Position numbers and translations under genes: made by a program. The notes under the pieces are model-generated. The model was not told the DNA's origin, did no database searches, and worked only from the letters and a program-made list of their open reading frames with translations. A DNA stretch of 64,000 bases, from NCBI RefSeq assembly GCF_000631985.1, contig NZ_JFYN01000004.1, positions 39,239-103,238 on the forward strand. The letters are read 5' to 3'. Below, one piece after another: positions 7,538 through 15,552 of the stretch (its first letter is position 1; each line of letters begins with the position of its first letter). The DNA is from Pseudomonas sp. RIT288 (lineage in GTDB: Bacteria > Pseudomonadota > Gammaproteobacteria > Pseudomonadales > Pseudomonadaceae).

Positions 7538-8077
7538 TCAAACCTCCTCACCCCTAAGCTGAAGGCTCATCAGATCGCAACTCGCCGACCACGACGTCAA
7601 CCACTCCGGCATCTCGGGCGACTGCTCAGGCAGCCCCAACTCCCTGACGAATTCACCCGGCGCAATCGTGCCTTTCGCCGAGCGAAACAGCCCGCGCATG
7701 ACCACCACGCCGATCACCCGGCCCTTGCTCACGAAGCGATGCTCCATGAAGCTCCATTTGTCGTCCCAGCCAAGCATCCGGCTGTGAATTTCAAACGCTT
7801 CAAACAGCCTCAGCTCACGCCGAAATTTGCCCCAGGTATCGCCAACGATCGGCAACGCTTTAGCACGCAGCGCCACCCGAAACGCGCCACTGCGCAACAC
7901 AAAATCCATGCGTCCGACATCAGCCATGGTGAAGTACCGACCATTGGTGACATGCCGATTCAAATCGAGATCCAGCGGCCACACGCGCATGCGGATAACG
8001 GTGGATTCCAGCGCATTGACCGGCTTGCGCCACGGTCGGCGGAAAAGCATGCAGAGCAATCGAAACCACAGATTCAT
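7538..8077 (-). CDS. Acyl-CoA thioesterase-like protein (hot-dog fold, 4HBT_2 type)
   Basis: A 179-residue protein with the pattern of THEM6/4HBT_2 thioesterases. WPLDLDLNRHVTNGRYFTMADVGRMDF holds the catalytic Asp-x-x-x-H(V/M)-N-G-R-Y segment, followed by beta-strands LRLFEAFEIHSRMLGWDDKW and FMEHRFVSKGRVIGVVVMRG. It probably hydrolyses or binds acyl-CoA-type thioesters. The N-terminal MNLWFRLLCMLFRRPW is hydrophobic and basic and may anchor it to the membrane. It lies just outside the accessory island. Confidence 0.85.
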   Translation of the reverse strand: MNLWFRLLCMLFRRPWRKPVNALESTVIRMRVWPLDLDLNRHVTNGRYFTMADVGRMDFVLRSGAFRVALRAKALPIVGDTWGKFRRELRLFEAFEIHSRMLGWDDKWSFMEHRFVSKGRVIGVVVMRGLFRSAKGTIAPGEFVRELGLPEQSPEMPEWLTSWSASCDLMSLQLRGEEV

Positions 8078-8285
8078 AAGTACGTCAGCCAGTTGAAAGA
8101 GCGTTGCACTCTAGCGAGCCGGGCGATGGCGAGGTAGGTGCGTAAATGACTTTTTTGGACGGAACAGTGCATTCCGATCATTGCGGGATTGGTGCTGGAT
8201 CGGTAGCCCGTTGAACCGGCGGATAAACAGCAAATAATCGAGATGTTTATATGAAGCCTGCCGTTACCACCGAAGCCCTACAACG

Positions 8286-8579
8286 CCTTGCGCCATCGCC
8301 TACGAGTACGCCAGAATCCGCCGGCTTGTGCGTCTAGGGCGCGGGTTCTATCGTCTGTCGGTCACTGAAAAACAGTGATCGGGTTTGGTAGCCCGCCATA
8401 ACTAGTCGCATCGCGCACCGTTCGCAGACCTCATCAGGTCGTTGCTCAATGGTGGCCATGCGCAGGACACCTTCGGGTGTGCCGGGTCCTAGTTACCGGT
8501 CTACCAACCCGCGTGTGGCCGCCACCCTTCGTTTGGTAGCGAAGGTGAAGGCTCCTCTTCAATAACTAGGAGTTTCACC
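8286..8579 (+). ncRNA. Candidate structured leader RNA, copy A (upstream of DUF6124 gene)
   Basis: This ~294-nt segment is clearly homologous to 25082-25384, and both end at the start codon of related ORFs. Hairpin 1 pairs CGGTCACTG (8359-8367) with CAGTGATCG (8373-8381). Hairpin 2 is ACACC-TTCG-GGTGT (8467-8480) with a UUCG tetraloop. A long-range helix pairs GGCCATGCG (8454-8462) with CGTGTGGCC (8512-8520). TTGGTAG occurs twice (8385-8391 and 8533-8539) around one complementary CTACCAA (8501-8507). Comparison with copy B shows compensatory changes in both hairpins. The layout recalls phage P4 CI / C4-type antisense RNA control regions; this is inference. Confidence 0.65.
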
Positions 8580-8942
8580 ATGATCAAACCAACACCCAAC
8601 CCGCCAGAAACGGACCTCGTATCTCCCTACGAATCCCTCGATTCCAAAAAACTCCACGAAGCCGCCGAACGCGCCCTCGACCACTACCTGTCCCCGGCCA
8701 GCCAAATCATGGCCAGCCCGCACAAACCCGAACCCATGTACCTCGCCAACCCGAAGTGCGACACCGAATCCCTGCTCGCCAACGCCAGCGAAACCCTCGG
8801 CTCCGCCAGCGAAATGCTCAACAACTTCGCCGCCACACTCGACACCTCCCACCGCAAAACCGCACTGGGCATCGCCCAAGTCGTCATGCTCGGCGAACTC
8901 GCCGTAAACCAGGCCCTCGACAACGTCGAAATCGCCCACTAA
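8580..8942 (+). CDS. DUF6124-type small protein, copy A
   Basis: A 120-residue protein beginning MIKPTPNPPETD and followed by SPYESLDSKKLHEAAERALD. It is a paralogue of the protein at 25385-25744. The N-terminal ~35 residues are almost identical between copies, while the middle diverges. The C-terminal half keeps heptad-like ETLGSASEMLNNFAATLD and LGELAVNQALDN segments, suggesting a helical hairpin. It has no signal peptide or catalytic motif. Translation starts next to the candidate structured RNA leader. The function is unknown; conservation of leader plus ORF suggests that expression is tightly controlled. Confidence 0.85.
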   Translation: MIKPTPNPPETDLVSPYESLDSKKLHEAAERALDHYLSPASQIMASPHKPEPMYLANPKCDTESLLANASETLGSASEMLNNFAATLDTSHRKTALGIAQVVMLGELAVNQALDNVEIAH

Positions 8943-8951
8943 CCACCCCAG

Positions 8952-8978
8952 TGCGACGAGCCAAACCCTCGTCGCACC
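8952..8978 (+). terminator. Hairpin after DUF6124 gene, terminator-like without U-run
   Basis: GTGCGACGAG (8952-8961) and CTCGTCGCAC (8969-8978) form a perfect 10-bp stem with a 7-nt loop, 9 nt after the stop codon. No T-tract follows, so it may stabilise the mRNA end rather than terminate. Confidence 0.5.
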
Positions 8979-9081
8979 CAGCAATTTCAACCGAGCTGGC
9001 ACACGGCCACGCCTTGCACCCCCAAGCCTCGGCTGTCACCCTTCGGCCCGTTCTTCAAGGATCAGAACAAGGAATCAAGGA

Positions 9082-10623
9082 TTGAGTGGCTACGTTCCCA
9101 ACCCCCCGAAAAACTACCGCTACGAAGAAGCCAAACCCGTCGACATTCATGCCCAGCGTTGGGCTGAGTATGAGAAGCATGGGAAAGAGCCTGCGCGCGA
9201 GCCTGAGAAAATCGGCATTGCGTTGAGGATTGGGGTTTTCTTTGATGGTACTGGTAACAACGCAAATAACACGGCGGCAGGATTGCTGTGTGGTGCGCAG
9301 CACCCGATTGCGCCGCAGGATATTCCTGCGAGTTGCATGCCTTACATGAGTGATCCGGATAGCAGTTATGGGGCCGGCCTCACGAATGTTAAAAAACTGC
9401 ATGATCTGTATAAAAAGACTGAAAAAGCGGAGGGCTCAGGCTCCTTCAAATGCATTTCACGTCCTGTCTATGTTGACGGAATAGGCACCGTCAGTAATAA
9501 AAAAGACAGCACGGTGGGCGCTGGCACGGGGCGGGGTGATACCGGTGTTGCAGCGCGTGTGCAGGCGTCTTTCGCGCAAATCAAACAAACCATTGATGAG
9601 GCTCTGCAAGATAGTCCCGGCAGTGAAATAGTGTCTCTGACTTTTGACACGTTTGGCTTCAGCCGTGGCGCCGCAGCTGCCCGTCACTTTTCCAATGAAA
9701 TCGTGCGAGGCAAGCAGGGTCCACTTGGGAATTTGCTGAGCATTTACACCCGAGATTTCTGCCGAAATTTTGATAGCCAGTACGGAAACGGTATCAAGAT
9801 GGGATTTATTGGTCTGTTCGACACAGTGCCATCCATTGCCGGCTTCACCAATCTTGGTCAAGTGACAAGTCCTATCGCTCCCGGTGTGAAGCTTTACCTG
9901 GACCGCAGGTTCTTCAAAGATGTTGTCCATCTCGTTGCTCGCGATGAGTGCCGAGTGAATTTCGCGCTCAGCCGTGTTAAGCCCGACCATCCGGAGTACA
10001 CCCTTCCCGGCGTTCATTCGGATATTGGTGGAAGCTACCTCGATGAAGTCGAGGAGTGCGTGCTGGTCAGCCCCATGCAAGCCCTTGATGTCTCTGTCCA
10101 AACTGACGTCGCGACTACGTCGATCTACCGGGATGCTGCACGCCTGAAAAGTCAGTGGGTTGCCAAAGGGTGGCCTGAGCATCTTCTGGAAGTTGTGACA
10201 CCCACCGCGCTCGTGCTCCCGAGGGACAACCAAGATCGACTGGCTCCTAGAGAAAAACGCGTGTACGCCGCGCTGCAGCTCAAAAGGCCAGTCAGCGGTA
10301 AGCTTTCACTGGTTTACTTGAGAGTCATGTATCAACTGGCAAAGGAAAAGGGTGTCCAGTTCATCGACATGCCAGAAAGCGATGAGTACGCGGTTCCGGA
10401 AGAACTACAAGCCTTGTGTAATCGTTTTGTTGCCGGTGATTACAAAACCACTGATGAGGAAGAAACACTGCTTAAGCTCAAATACATCCACACCTCTGCA
10501 AACTGGAATCATCCCCTCGGAAGAAATGACGGCAGTGGCATCGAGGCCGTTTACATCAACGCTCCGACGGCAGACGCAATTCGCGTACAACACCCACACG
10601 TACCTGATTGGAAGCTTTGGTAA
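9082..10623 (+). CDS. Tle1-like phospholipase effector (DUF2235 fold), likely type VI secreted
   Basis: A 513-residue alpha/beta-hydrolase of the DUF2235/Tle1 type. FFDGTGNN (53-60) is the family N-motif, the nucleophile elbow is GFSRG with S194, and likely triad partners are D247 (GLFDTVP) and H312 (PGVHSDIGGSY). It begins with TTG at 9082, placed after AAGGAATCAAGG. This start is supported because the encoded N-terminus (PNPPKNYRYEEAKPVDIHAQ, then RWAEY) matches the N-terminus of the effector at 21166. The stop codon shares a base with the start of the first immunity-like lipoprotein. No vgrG or hcp is nearby, so delivery by a distant T6SS is inferred. Confidence 0.85.
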   Translation: MSGYVPNPPKNYRYEEAKPVDIHAQRWAEYEKHGKEPAREPEKIGIALRIGVFFDGTGNNANNTAAGLLCGAQHPIAPQDIPASCMPYMSDPDSSYGAGLTNVKKLHDLYKKTEKAEGSGSFKCISRPVYVDGIGTVSNKKDSTVGAGTGRGDTGVAARVQASFAQIKQTIDEALQDSPGSEIVSLTFDTFGFSRGAAAARHFSNEIVRGKQGPLGNLLSIYTRDFCRNFDSQYGNGIKMGFIGLFDTVPSIAGFTNLGQVTSPIAPGVKLYLDRRFFKDVVHLVARDECRVNFALSRVKPDHPEYTLPGVHSDIGGSYLDEVEECVLVSPMQALDVSVQTDVATTSIYRDAARLKSQWVAKGWPEHLLEVVTPTALVLPRDNQDRLAPREKRVYAALQLKRPVSGKLSLVYLRVMYQLAKEKGVQFIDMPESDEYAVPEELQALCNRFVAGDYKTTDEEETLLKLKYIHTSANWNHPLGRNDGSGIEAVYINAPTADAIRVQHPHVPDWKLW

Positions 10624-11279
10624 TGAGAGCATTGATTGTTCTATTGGGCATTTTTCTGTTGGCGGGTTGCCAGACGGGCGCAGCCGAAAGTGGCGAAAGT
10701 GACCCCAAATCTCCTTGGTGGCAGTTAGGATTTGTAGAGCCGGACTACATGAAGGTTTGGGTAGAAGACAGCTCAGTCCTGGACATCAAAAACAGAACGT
10801 TTTTCAAGGCGGGCGGAAGCACCGCCGCCGGAGGTGAACCAGAAGATGGCACAGAGTCAGCCCGTGGTTGGGGCACGGTCAGTGGTTCCGGTATTCCGGT
10901 AACCGGTGCCGATCTTCCCAAACTCATCTTTGTTCGTTGGCAGTCCATATCAGAGCAGAAAACCTACAAGGGTTTCATTGAAATTCCAGAGTCAGCGAGG
11001 CAATTGATGGTGGATTCAACGCACCAGCGCTGCCCGGAAACTCCTGAAAGGACCGCTCGATACATGGCTTCGCTTTACGTGGGGCTGGCCCCGGGGGGGG
11101 TACTTCAAGCATGGGTCAGAGATTCATGCCACCGACCGATCCAAGTCGCTCATGCCCAGGGCGAACTTGAACCGCTAGGCCCGGAGCAGGGGAAGCATGG
11201 CGGGCGCTATGCCTATCCAGTCAGTGAAGAGTCTAAGCGGTATATTGAAAAATTCGGCATCCCTTACGGGAGTTGGTAA
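10623..11279 (+). CDS. DUF2931-type lipoprotein, probable effector immunity protein 1
   Basis: A 218-residue lipoprotein: MRALIVLLGIFLLAGCQT carries an LAGC lipobox with acylated Cys16. The mature part has DYMKVWVEDSSVLDI, AAGGEPEDGTESARGW and FVRWQSISEQKTYKG strands and ends KFGIPYGSW, matching DUF2931 proteins. Its ATG overlaps the effector stop (TAATG), the usual layout of a toxin with its immunity gene. A periplasm-facing lipoprotein is the expected location for neutralising a periplasm-acting phospholipase. The next gene is a tandem duplicate of equal length. Confidence 0.85.
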   Translation: MRALIVLLGIFLLAGCQTGAAESGESDPKSPWWQLGFVEPDYMKVWVEDSSVLDIKNRTFFKAGGSTAAGGEPEDGTESARGWGTVSGSGIPVTGADLPKLIFVRWQSISEQKTYKGFIEIPESARQLMVDSTHQRCPETPERTARYMASLYVGLAPGGVLQAWVRDSCHRPIQVAHAQGELEPLGPEQGKHGGRYAYPVSEESKRYIEKFGIPYGSW

Positions 11280-11290
11280 ACGGTAAACCA

Positions 11291-11947
11291 ATGAAGCAAT
11301 GCTTTGTGGCGGTATGCGTGTTGTTACTGAGCGGCTGCCAGTCTGCCTCTCCGCTTTCCGTAAAAAACGACCCGAAAGCCGATTCATGGGAGCTTGCGTT
11401 CACCGAACCCTATTACATGAAGGTTTGGGTTGAGGACAGTGCCGTCGAAGACATAAACGGCAAGCTATTCACGCGGACGGGGGGAGGCACAGCCGCTGGT
11501 GGTGAACCAGAGAATGGCAAAGAGTCCGCGCGCGGTTGGCATGCGGTAGGCGCAGCTGCGAAACCAGTGATTGGCGCTGGCTTGCCCAAACGCATTTACG
11601 TGCGCTGGCAATCCATTGTCGAGCCGCAGACCTATAAGGTTTGGGTAGATGTGCCTGAAGAGGCGAGGCAACTGATGGTGCAATCGGTCAGTCAGCGGTG
11701 CCCGGAAACACCCGAGGAACAGGCCAGCTACAGCGCCTCTATTTATCCGGGATTGGCCCCAGGGGGCGTTGTACAAGTTTTCGTTCGGGACGAGTGCCAT
11801 CGGCCAGTGAAAGTCGCTAGAACAAAGGCAGAGGTTGAACCGCTAGGGCCTAGTCAAGGTAAGAACCAAGGGCGCTATGCGTATCCCGTCAGCGAAAAGT
11901 CCAAGCGGTATATCGAAAGATTTGGCATTCCATATGGAAGTTGGTAG
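11291..11947 (+). CDS. DUF2931-type lipoprotein, probable immunity protein 2 (tandem duplicate)
   Basis: A 218-residue paralogue of the preceding gene, starting 11 nt after its stop. Lipobox: MKQCFVAVCVLLLSGCQS. The shared blocks YYMKVWVEDSAVEDI, AAGGEPENGKESARGW, QRCPETPE and ERFGIPYGSW show a recent duplication. The two copies have diverged mainly in the middle strands, as expected if each neutralises a different effector variant. I chose ATG 11291, after TAAACCA; the in-frame upstream start would overlap the previous gene. Confidence 0.85.
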   Translation: MKQCFVAVCVLLLSGCQSASPLSVKNDPKADSWELAFTEPYYMKVWVEDSAVEDINGKLFTRTGGGTAAGGEPENGKESARGWHAVGAAAKPVIGAGLPKRIYVRWQSIVEPQTYKVWVDVPEEARQLMVQSVSQRCPETPEEQASYSASIYPGLAPGGVVQVFVRDECHRPVKVARTKAEVEPLGPSQGKNQGRYAYPVSEKSKRYIERFGIPYGSW

Positions 11948-12105
11948 TCGTGGCATTTACCTGAATGGAACATTTGTGATGAAGGCAACGCTTCAGTGCC
12001 GTTGTGTTGAGTCATTATCTTCGGTAGCTGTCGCGTCAATGCTGTGTTCAACGAAGGTCCGCTTTGGCCAAAGCGGTCATTCGTGGTTGATGACCACCTA
12101 TGACG

Positions 12106-12483
12106 CTAAGCAGCCCCATAGCTAAACGGCTCTAGAAAAAACTGTGGATCGACCCAAAGCCTCAAGCCGTAAGGAATTACCGAATATCCGTCATAGCGTC
12201 CGGTGAAGGTATTCGATGCGGCGAACTCCACAAATGTGCCGCGCTTATCGTCAACAACCCGGATACCAGGGCATCCGAGCAACGTGTACTTGATAATCGG
12301 TTTGGATAATGACGTCTCCCACATCTGAATTTCTACATCAGAATCGTATTGCCAGATTGTCAGTTCCAGCCTGAGGGAGCCTTGTTCGATCAAATACCGA
12401 TGCGACGTACCAAATTCATCGTGGGAAGGAAGGACGCCGAGTACGGCGACCAGATCAAAGGGATCCCATGTGAGCTGTGGCAT
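12106..12483 (-). CDS. Hypothetical protein, 125 aa
   Basis: I do not recognise this protein. It starts MPQLTWDPFDLVAVLGVLPS and is predicted soluble, beta-rich and acidic, with strands SLRLELTIWQYDSDVEIQMW and YDGYSVIPYGLRLWVDPQFF. I chose ATG 12483 because AAAGGAG precedes it by 5 nt; the longer frame to 12510 adds MAMSGKGDG without a ribosome site. It lies opposite the immunity lipoproteins and near other small orphan genes, so it may be an orphan immunity or cargo gene. There is no direct evidence for that. Confidence 0.6.
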   Translation of the reverse strand: MPQLTWDPFDLVAVLGVLPSHDEFGTSHRYLIEQGSLRLELTIWQYDSDVEIQMWETSLSKPIIKYTLLGCPGIRVVDDKRGTFVEFAASNTFTGRYDGYSVIPYGLRLWVDPQFFLEPFSYGAA

Positions 12484-12744
12484 GCCGTCTCCTTTGCCAG
12501 ACATCGCCATGCATCCTACCTATCATTCGTTTGTGAATCATTATTCCCTTCCTGATCATCCACATAAGCGATCACCGCGATACACGATATTAACGCCCTG
12601 GTGATTCCCCCTCAGTTCCGCAAACCAAGTTTCGCTCTGGGGCGAATAGTCAGACCGTCGCTTTCCGACCCAGAGCGGACGTTGTCACTGCACCCGGCGT
12701 CTAGTAGAAAGGTCATCTCCAGTTCCACGCACTGAAACGAATTT

Positions 12745-13041
12745 ATGACTACTGACTATGGTCAACGTGTTTGTAATCGATGCGGCGATTCAATTACTGG
12801 TTACTGTCCATCAATTGAAACGCTAGCGATCATCGGGGCTTTCCACGAGAAGGGTGATCAGGCGGTAGTAGATGAGATAGTCCTCCGAGAAAATATTGAT
12901 CCTAATGTTGTCTGGGAATATTTCCGCCATCGGATGAGGCCTCTTTGCGAGCAAAAAATTGCCCGATGCTCATTCTGCGGAGGGCAGTTGAGGACTTGGC
13001 GTGCGCGTCAATGCATGCACTGTTTTAGGGAGTGGCACTGA
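12745..13041 (+). CDS. Small protein with two zinc-ribbon-like Cys pairs
   Basis: A 98-residue protein with CNRCGDSITGYC near the N-terminus, and CSFCGG and CMHC near the C-terminus. The first has the spacing of a half zinc knuckle; the latter two look like a zinc ribbon. The middle (DQAVVDEIVLRENIDPNVVWEYFRHRM) is helical. The family is not recognised. The ribosome site is weak and the gene sits alone between AT-richer spacers of the island. A metal-binding or nucleic-acid-binding role is possible. Confidence 0.6.
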   Translation: MTTDYGQRVCNRCGDSITGYCPSIETLAIIGAFHEKGDQAVVDEIVLRENIDPNVVWEYFRHRMRPLCEQKIARCSFCGGQLRTWRARQCMHCFREWH

Positions 13042-13280
13042 CGCAGGCGATTATCGAGCTGAATTTTCAGATTCTGAACTGCATTCTTCCTACTTCTGAC
13101 TGACCGCTATGTGGCCGGAAACCGCCGTACCTGGCCTACCGTTTTCGGCCAAAAGCTGTACTTGCACAGCCTAGTGGCAAAACAGTAATTTTTGCGATAA
13201 GGCCGACGGAAAATGGCCGCCAGCGGGTCATTCAATGAGGATTCCACGTATGCCCACTTCGCTAACCTTTAGGTACCACA

Positions 13281-13568
13281 ATGAAGTCGTATCGCAAGTT
13301 GATTTCAGCAATAGAGGCGTTTGATCGCTGGGAGCAGCCATGGGAGTTTTATGAGTCGGTATCATCTGCACCATCACTCGACACAAATGACCTCGAACAA
13401 CTGCGGCGTGCCTGGGGTACTGCAATAGAGAGAGAAGGTTGGCTTGCGAGCAAGGACTTTGCCGATGGCTGCTCGCTTGCAGACGCTCGTCTTGCTTCGG
13501 GATTCCCATGGCTATCGAACAAAGCACGAAAGCAGCTTGTCAACGGCGCTTCCTACCAATGGCTGTAA
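13281..13568 (+). CDS. Hypothetical protein, 95 aa
   Basis: I do not recognise this protein. It is a small soluble helical protein, MKSYRKLISAIEAFDRWEQP onwards, rich in Trp (EQPWEFYE, LRRAWGTA, REGWLA). No Shine-Dalgarno sequence is evident (GGTACCACAATG). It may be an orphan immunity-type gene or the leftover of a larger locus: the sequence just downstream reads as a broken coding fragment. Confidence that it is expressed is moderate. Confidence 0.45.
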   Translation: MKSYRKLISAIEAFDRWEQPWEFYESVSSAPSLDTNDLEQLRRAWGTAIEREGWLASKDFADGCSLADARLASGFPWLSNKARKQLVNGASYQWL

Positions 13569-13582
13569 CGCTTAATAGCTCG

Positions 13583-13707
13583 CCGAAGGCTGGATCAACA
13601 TTGGTACATCTGGTTCAACAGTCAATTATCTGAATGATAGTCATGGTGGGTTCCAGCCCTTCGCTACAAGGGAGCAGCTGGCAGAGATCGGCCAAAAGCA
13701 GACTTGA
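13583..13707 (+). pseudogene. Possible 3' gene fragment (about 41 codons, no start)
   Basis: After a TAG, one frame reads LAEGWINIGTSGSTVNYLND and then continues open through SHGGFQPFATREQ to a TGA at 13705-13707. Composition and wording look protein-like (glycine turns, aromatic spacing), but there is no start codon or ribosome site. It may be the C-terminal remnant of a deleted gene, for example a toxin domain. This is a weak call. Confidence 0.3.
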
Positions 13708-13736
13708 GACGGCTCATACATCTTGAAAGCCCAAAG

Positions 13737-14177
13737 TCAGTAATCGCGATCCGGTTTCAAGTCTTTCAAAAGCGTATGGCGATTCCAAGGTCCGCAGTAC
13801 TGAGGAAGATGTGCGACAAGTCGGTAGCCGCACCGCTTGTACCAGTGCGCCACGCTGTCATCGAGGGTCTCAATGAGCGCTTCATGGCATCGATGCTCCA
13901 GAGCAAGTGCCTCAAGCCTGTGCAATAGCTCGGTTCCGATGCCTTTCCCACGCCATGGAGCATCTACCCATAGATAACTGATAAAAAGACGGCCAAACTC
14001 AGTTCGACCTGTGACACCGCCAACTAAGGTCTCATCATCCATCAGCGTGCAGGCTATGGGCTCGGCATTTCCGCCATGTCCGCGCGACAAGTTCTGCCCG
14101 TGTTGTATGACGCCATCAGATACAGCACGCAGATCCTTCTCGTGAATGCTGCCGGTTGTACGCCACGCCTTCCTCAT
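13737..14177 (-). CDS. GNAT-family N-acetyltransferase
   Basis: A 146-residue acetyltransferase. Motif A reads SYLWVDAPWRGKGIGTELLH, with the (R/Q)GxGxG/A acetyl-CoA loop, and motif B reads ETLDDSVAHWYKRCGYRLV. AAGGGAATGAA precedes the ATG at 14177. Substrate unknown. It is flanked by an imperfect inverted repeat (14249-14297) and the IS30-family element, so it sits in a rearranged stretch. Confidence 0.88.
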   Translation of the reverse strand: MRKAWRTTGSIHEKDLRAVSDGVIQHGQNLSRGHGGNAEPIACTLMDDETLVGGVTGRTEFGRLFISYLWVDAPWRGKGIGTELLHRLEALALEHRCHEALIETLDDSVAHWYKRCGYRLVAHLPQYCGPWNRHTLLKDLKPDRDY

Positions 14178-14248
14178 TTCATTCCCTTATGTCGCGTTGA
14201 AACAGAGTGACATGCAAGTCGAGTGCCGTTTCTAGCGCCCTGGGCTGG

Positions 14249-14297
14249 CTGCTATAACCACTTGCGGAAGGTCACAAACGGCAAATGGTTATAGCAG
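14249..14297. repeat. Inverted repeat CTGCTATAACCA
   Basis: CTGCTATAACCA (14249-14260) is exactly complementary to TGGTTATAGCAG (14286-14297), with a 25-nt loop. It lies between the GNAT gene and the IS30-type element. It could be a terminator-like hairpin for the GNAT region or the trace of an older insertion. Confidence 0.6.
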
Positions 14298-14322
14298 TAC
14301 GTCATGAGGGGCTGCTTCCGGC

Positions 14323-15552
14323 TGTGGATTCAACCGGTCGATGCAACAGATTGGCTAAATCGTTCTGCCGGTGTTTCGTAGCCTAGTGTTTTCCGAGGGC
14401 GGCTATTTAGCTGCCTTGCGACTTCATTGAGCGTGGCTTGCGAGTGCTCCGCAAGGTCGGTTCCTTTCGGGAAGTACTGCCTTAACAACCCATTGGTGTT
14501 CTCATTTGATCCTCGTTGCCATGGACGATGAGGATCGCAGAAGTAGACCTTGATGTCGGTGGCCACCGTAAAGCGTTTATGGTCAGCCATCTCTTTGCCG
14601 CGATCCCAGGTCAGCGATTTGTAGAGTTCTTGGGGTAAGTTACGGGCGTTTTCGATCAGCGCGCTGATTACCGTCTCGCTATCCTTTCCGTCCAATTTCA
14701 CCAGCATTACGAAGCGGGTTTGACGCTCCACAAGAGTGGCAATTTGGCTGTTCCTGCTACCGCACAGCAGGTCGCCTTCCCAGTGACCTGGCACCGCTCG
14801 ATCCTTAACTGTGGCCGGGCGTTCACGGATCGATACCGCGTCTGTGATGCGACCATGATTTTCTTTCTTCTGAGTGTGATGGCGCGAGCGACGCATGGCT
14901 CGCGTCCGCCGTAAATGCTCAAGCAACTCCTTCTTCAGAGCCCCGCGAGCCTGTATGAAGAGGGTGCGATAGATCGTCTCGTGTGACACCTGATAGCTCG
15001 TATCGTCCGGGTAGGATCGCTTCAGCCAGCCGGCAATTTGTTCCGGTGACCACTGCAATTGAAGCTTGTTTGCAACAATTTGCGCCACCGTTCGGTTCTC
15101 AACAAGTTTGCACACCTTAGGTCGATGCGCGCGATCCCAGGCAGCCTGATCAGCTTGATTAGCCCGGTAGCATCCTTGGCCACCGTTGCGTCTGATCTCA
15201 CGACTGATCGTAGAGGCTGCTCGCCCTAGCAGCGCAGCCATGGATCGGATCGAGTTACCTGCCACCACTGCACGCGAAATCTCTTCACGCTCAGCCAACG
15301 TCAGCGCCAATCTGGACCTGCGGCGTACAGCGGGTCTGATACCGCCTGTTTCCGCCAAGATGCGCTGTATCGATGAGTGGTTTCGATCAAATAATTGGGC
15401 TATGTGCTGGAGAGAGTCGCCTTTCTGCCAGTGATCCCACATCAGTTTTTTCTGGCTTTCGGTGTAATAGATCCGAGGTCTCTGCTTCATCTGCAACACT
15501 CCTTCTGCTTACACAGAATTTAGTTGTGTTGCATCGACCCGTTGAATCCACA
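14323..15552 (-). mobile_element. IS30-family insertion sequence, complete (1230 bp)
   Basis: The element is bounded by inverted repeats of about 26 bp that begin TGTGGATTCAAC; the left copy is 14323-14348 and the right copy 15527-15552. They differ by one base (ACCGG versus ACGGG). A GC dinucleotide flanks both ends (14321-14322 and 15553-15554), fitting the 2-3 bp target duplications of IS30 elements. Removing the element and one GC rejoins CTTCCGGCCAAAAGCGGAC, a motif that recurs in this island. Confidence 0.85.
14330..15499 (-). CDS. IS30-family transposase
   Basis: A 389-residue transposase. N-terminal helix-turn-helix segments include GDSLQHIAQLFDRNHSSIQR and AGNSIRSMAALLGRAASTIS, then REIRRNGG. 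The DDE catalytic core follows: GHWEGDLLCG (Asp), LTWDRGKEMADHKRF (Asp) and RGSNENTNGLLRQYFPKGTD (Glu). The reading frame is intact and ends a few bases inside the left terminal repeat. It may still be active. It has no relation to neighbouring genes. Confidence 0.95.
   Translation of the reverse strand: MLQMKQRPRIYYTESQKKLMWDHWQKGDSLQHIAQLFDRNHSSIQRILAETGGIRPAVRRRSRLALTLAEREEISRAVVAGNSIRSMAALLGRAASTISREIRRNGGQGCYRANQADQAAWDRAHRPKVCKLVENRTVAQIVANKLQLQWSPEQIAGWLKRSYPDDTSYQVSHETIYRTLFIQARGALKKELLEHLRRTRAMRRSRHHTQKKENHGRITDAVSIRERPATVKDRAVPGHWEGDLLCGSRNSQIATLVERQTRFVMLVKLDGKDSETVISALIENARNLPQELYKSLTWDRGKEMADHKRFTVATDIKVYFCDPHRPWQRGSNENTNGLLRQYFPKGTDLAEHSQATLNEVARQLNSRPRKTLGYETPAERFSQSVASTG

Noticed and set aside
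8221..8579. tRNA or rRNA gene in the structured region
   Set aside because: No cloverleaf with an acceptor stem, GTTCRA T-loop or anticodon arm could be drawn. The hairpins fit a leader RNA instead.
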